From Nanobdellota archaeon (GTDB taxonomy: Archaea > Aenigmatarchaeota > Aenigmatarchaeia > Aenigmatarchaeales > Aenigmatarchaeaceae): a stretch of DNA of 47,909 nt. The notes beneath the pieces are model-generated. The model worked only from the letters and a program-made list of their open reading frames with translations. It was not told the DNA's origin and made no database searches. Of this stretch, positions 46,810 through 47,909 are shown piece after piece. The stretch lies in the NCBI GenBank assembly GCA_018901655.1, contig JAHIEG010000019.1:1-47909 (forward strand), read 5' to 3'. Made by a program: the position numbers and the translations under genes. Every line of letters begins with the position of its first letter. The stretch's first letter is position 1.

Positions 46810-46828
46810 GATTATTAAGGTTGAGAAG
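46805..46828 (+). repeat. cbf5-3'-end repeat, copy D
   Basis: gataggattattaaggttgagaag encoding DRIIKVEK then TAA. Confidence 0.55.
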
Positions 46829-46952
46829 TAACCTATTTTAGTAGTAAATAGTAATAATGACAATAATTTATATATAAAAACTAATTATGTCTATAGGTGA
46901 CCACTAGCATATATTTAAATCCTTTACTATAAGTAAATATAAGTGATATACA

Positions 46953-47537
46953 ATGACAGATAAGAAACAGTTCGATTCTAAAATTGAAGATTTTGTTAAA
47001 ACGGTAAATAGGATTAGTAGTTTATTAAAAGATAATAAATTTCAAATGGAATTTAGACCTAATAGTATTACATTAGGAACAGACATTTCTATGGATGAAG
47101 AGATTAAAAATATAGGCATAGACGATAAAAAATTCAATGAAATCATGAAAGAGATATCATCACTTTCAATATTAATACTCTTTAAAAACGATGATAAGAA
47201 AAAAAAATATATTAGAGAAAATAAATCGGTGGAAGAAAAAATAAAAATAATTAATGAAAGACTATTAACTGAAGATATGAAGAAAGAATTTATCTTTAAT
47301 AAAACATCTAAAAATTATATATTTAATGATATAGATTATGAAATATCAAAAAAAATAATAAGCAAAGACGAAAAAATTGAACCATTTAATATTATTACAA
47401 TTGTTTTTCATAATATTGATGTCATTACCCAAAGCGATAGAGAAAAAAAGATATCATTTAATATTTCAGAAAAGAAACTCGATTATCTTATAAACGAATT
47501 AAGTGTTATAAAAGAAAAATTAAAAAAGAGCGATTAG
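46953..47537 (+). CDS. Hypothetical protein
   Basis: 194 aa ORF. Confidence 0.6.
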   Translation: MTDKKQFDSKIEDFVKTVNRISSLLKDNKFQMEFRPNSITLGTDISMDEEIKNIGIDDKKFNEIMKEISSLSILILFKNDDKKKKYIRENKSVEEKIKIINERLLTEDMKKEFIFNKTSKNYIFNDIDYEISKKIISKDEKIEPFNIITIVFHNIDVITQSDREKKISFNISEKKLDYLINELSVIKEKLKKSD

Positions 47538-47909
47538 ATGTCACCTTATACAGTTGTTACAAAAGACGAAGAAAATCGTAGAATGAAATATACCGAATAC
47601 AGGACTCAGGGGTTCAATAAAGAAAGATTAGAATTTATAGCTAAGGAAGAACGCGAAATTGTAATAAAAACAACCTCATCTATCGACGAAGTAGTACATT
47701 TATTAGATTCAAAGTTTGTTGATGCTCTTAGTGAGACAATGAAATATGTACAATTAGAATTTAAGAACAGTTTAGCATTTAGCGATATTAGCTATATTTC
47801 CACAAGTAATACAGAAAGGTTTCAAAATGATATTATTGATGACACGTTATTATTCGCAACAAAACTTATACATTTACTTGATTTTAATAATATTTGGAAT
47901 AATACCAAA
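47538..47909 (+). CDS. Hypothetical protein, N-terminal part (runs off the window edge)
   Basis: Open frame MSPYTVVTKDEENRRMKYTEYRTQGFNKERLEFIAKEEREIVIK... directly after the preceding stop. Confidence 0.6.
   Translation, partial: MSPYTVVTKDEENRRMKYTEYRTQGFNKERLEFIAKEEREIVIKTTSSIDEVVHLLDSKFVDALSETMKYVQLEFKNSLAFSDISYISTSNTERFQNDIIDDTLLFATKLIHLLDFNNIWNNTK

Noticed and set aside
39500-47909. CRISPR array or Cas genes in the accessory island
   Set aside because: No regularly spaced short repeats and no Cas-like ORFs were seen; the four cbf5-like repeats are kilobases apart.

Overview
AT-rich archaeal chromosome segment, probably from a DPANN-type lineage (inferred from gene content and divergence, not from any search). 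About 9.4-39.5 kb carries the archaeal str/S10/spc/alpha-type ribosomal superoperon: uS12, uS7, EF-2, EF-1alpha, uS10, uL3 through uL15, SecY, Adk, EMC3-like, eL34, eL14 and Cbf5. Several small unknown ORFs are packed inside it. Upstream are a thermosome subunit, a VIT-like membrane protein, an ACT protein, a free-standing LAGLIDADG protein, a ThiI-like protein with a lost PP-loop, a TrmB regulator, a DedA protein and a ThrRS with no TGS or editing domain. Three intron-containing tRNA genes, all with encoded CCA, are visible: Ile(UAU)?, Gln(UUG) and Lys(UUU)?. After cbf5 (about 39.5 kb to the end) the window becomes an accessory island with an MNT nucleotidyltransferase, a RelE-like toxin, four HNH proteins, a SIR2-like protein and small membrane proteins. 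The most interesting observation is that short direct repeats resembling the last codons of cbf5 (TDRIIKIER-stop) recur three more times in the same orientation and divide the island into cassette-like modules. This looks like serial integration at the cbf5 3' end. All calls come from reading the sequence; no searches were run.
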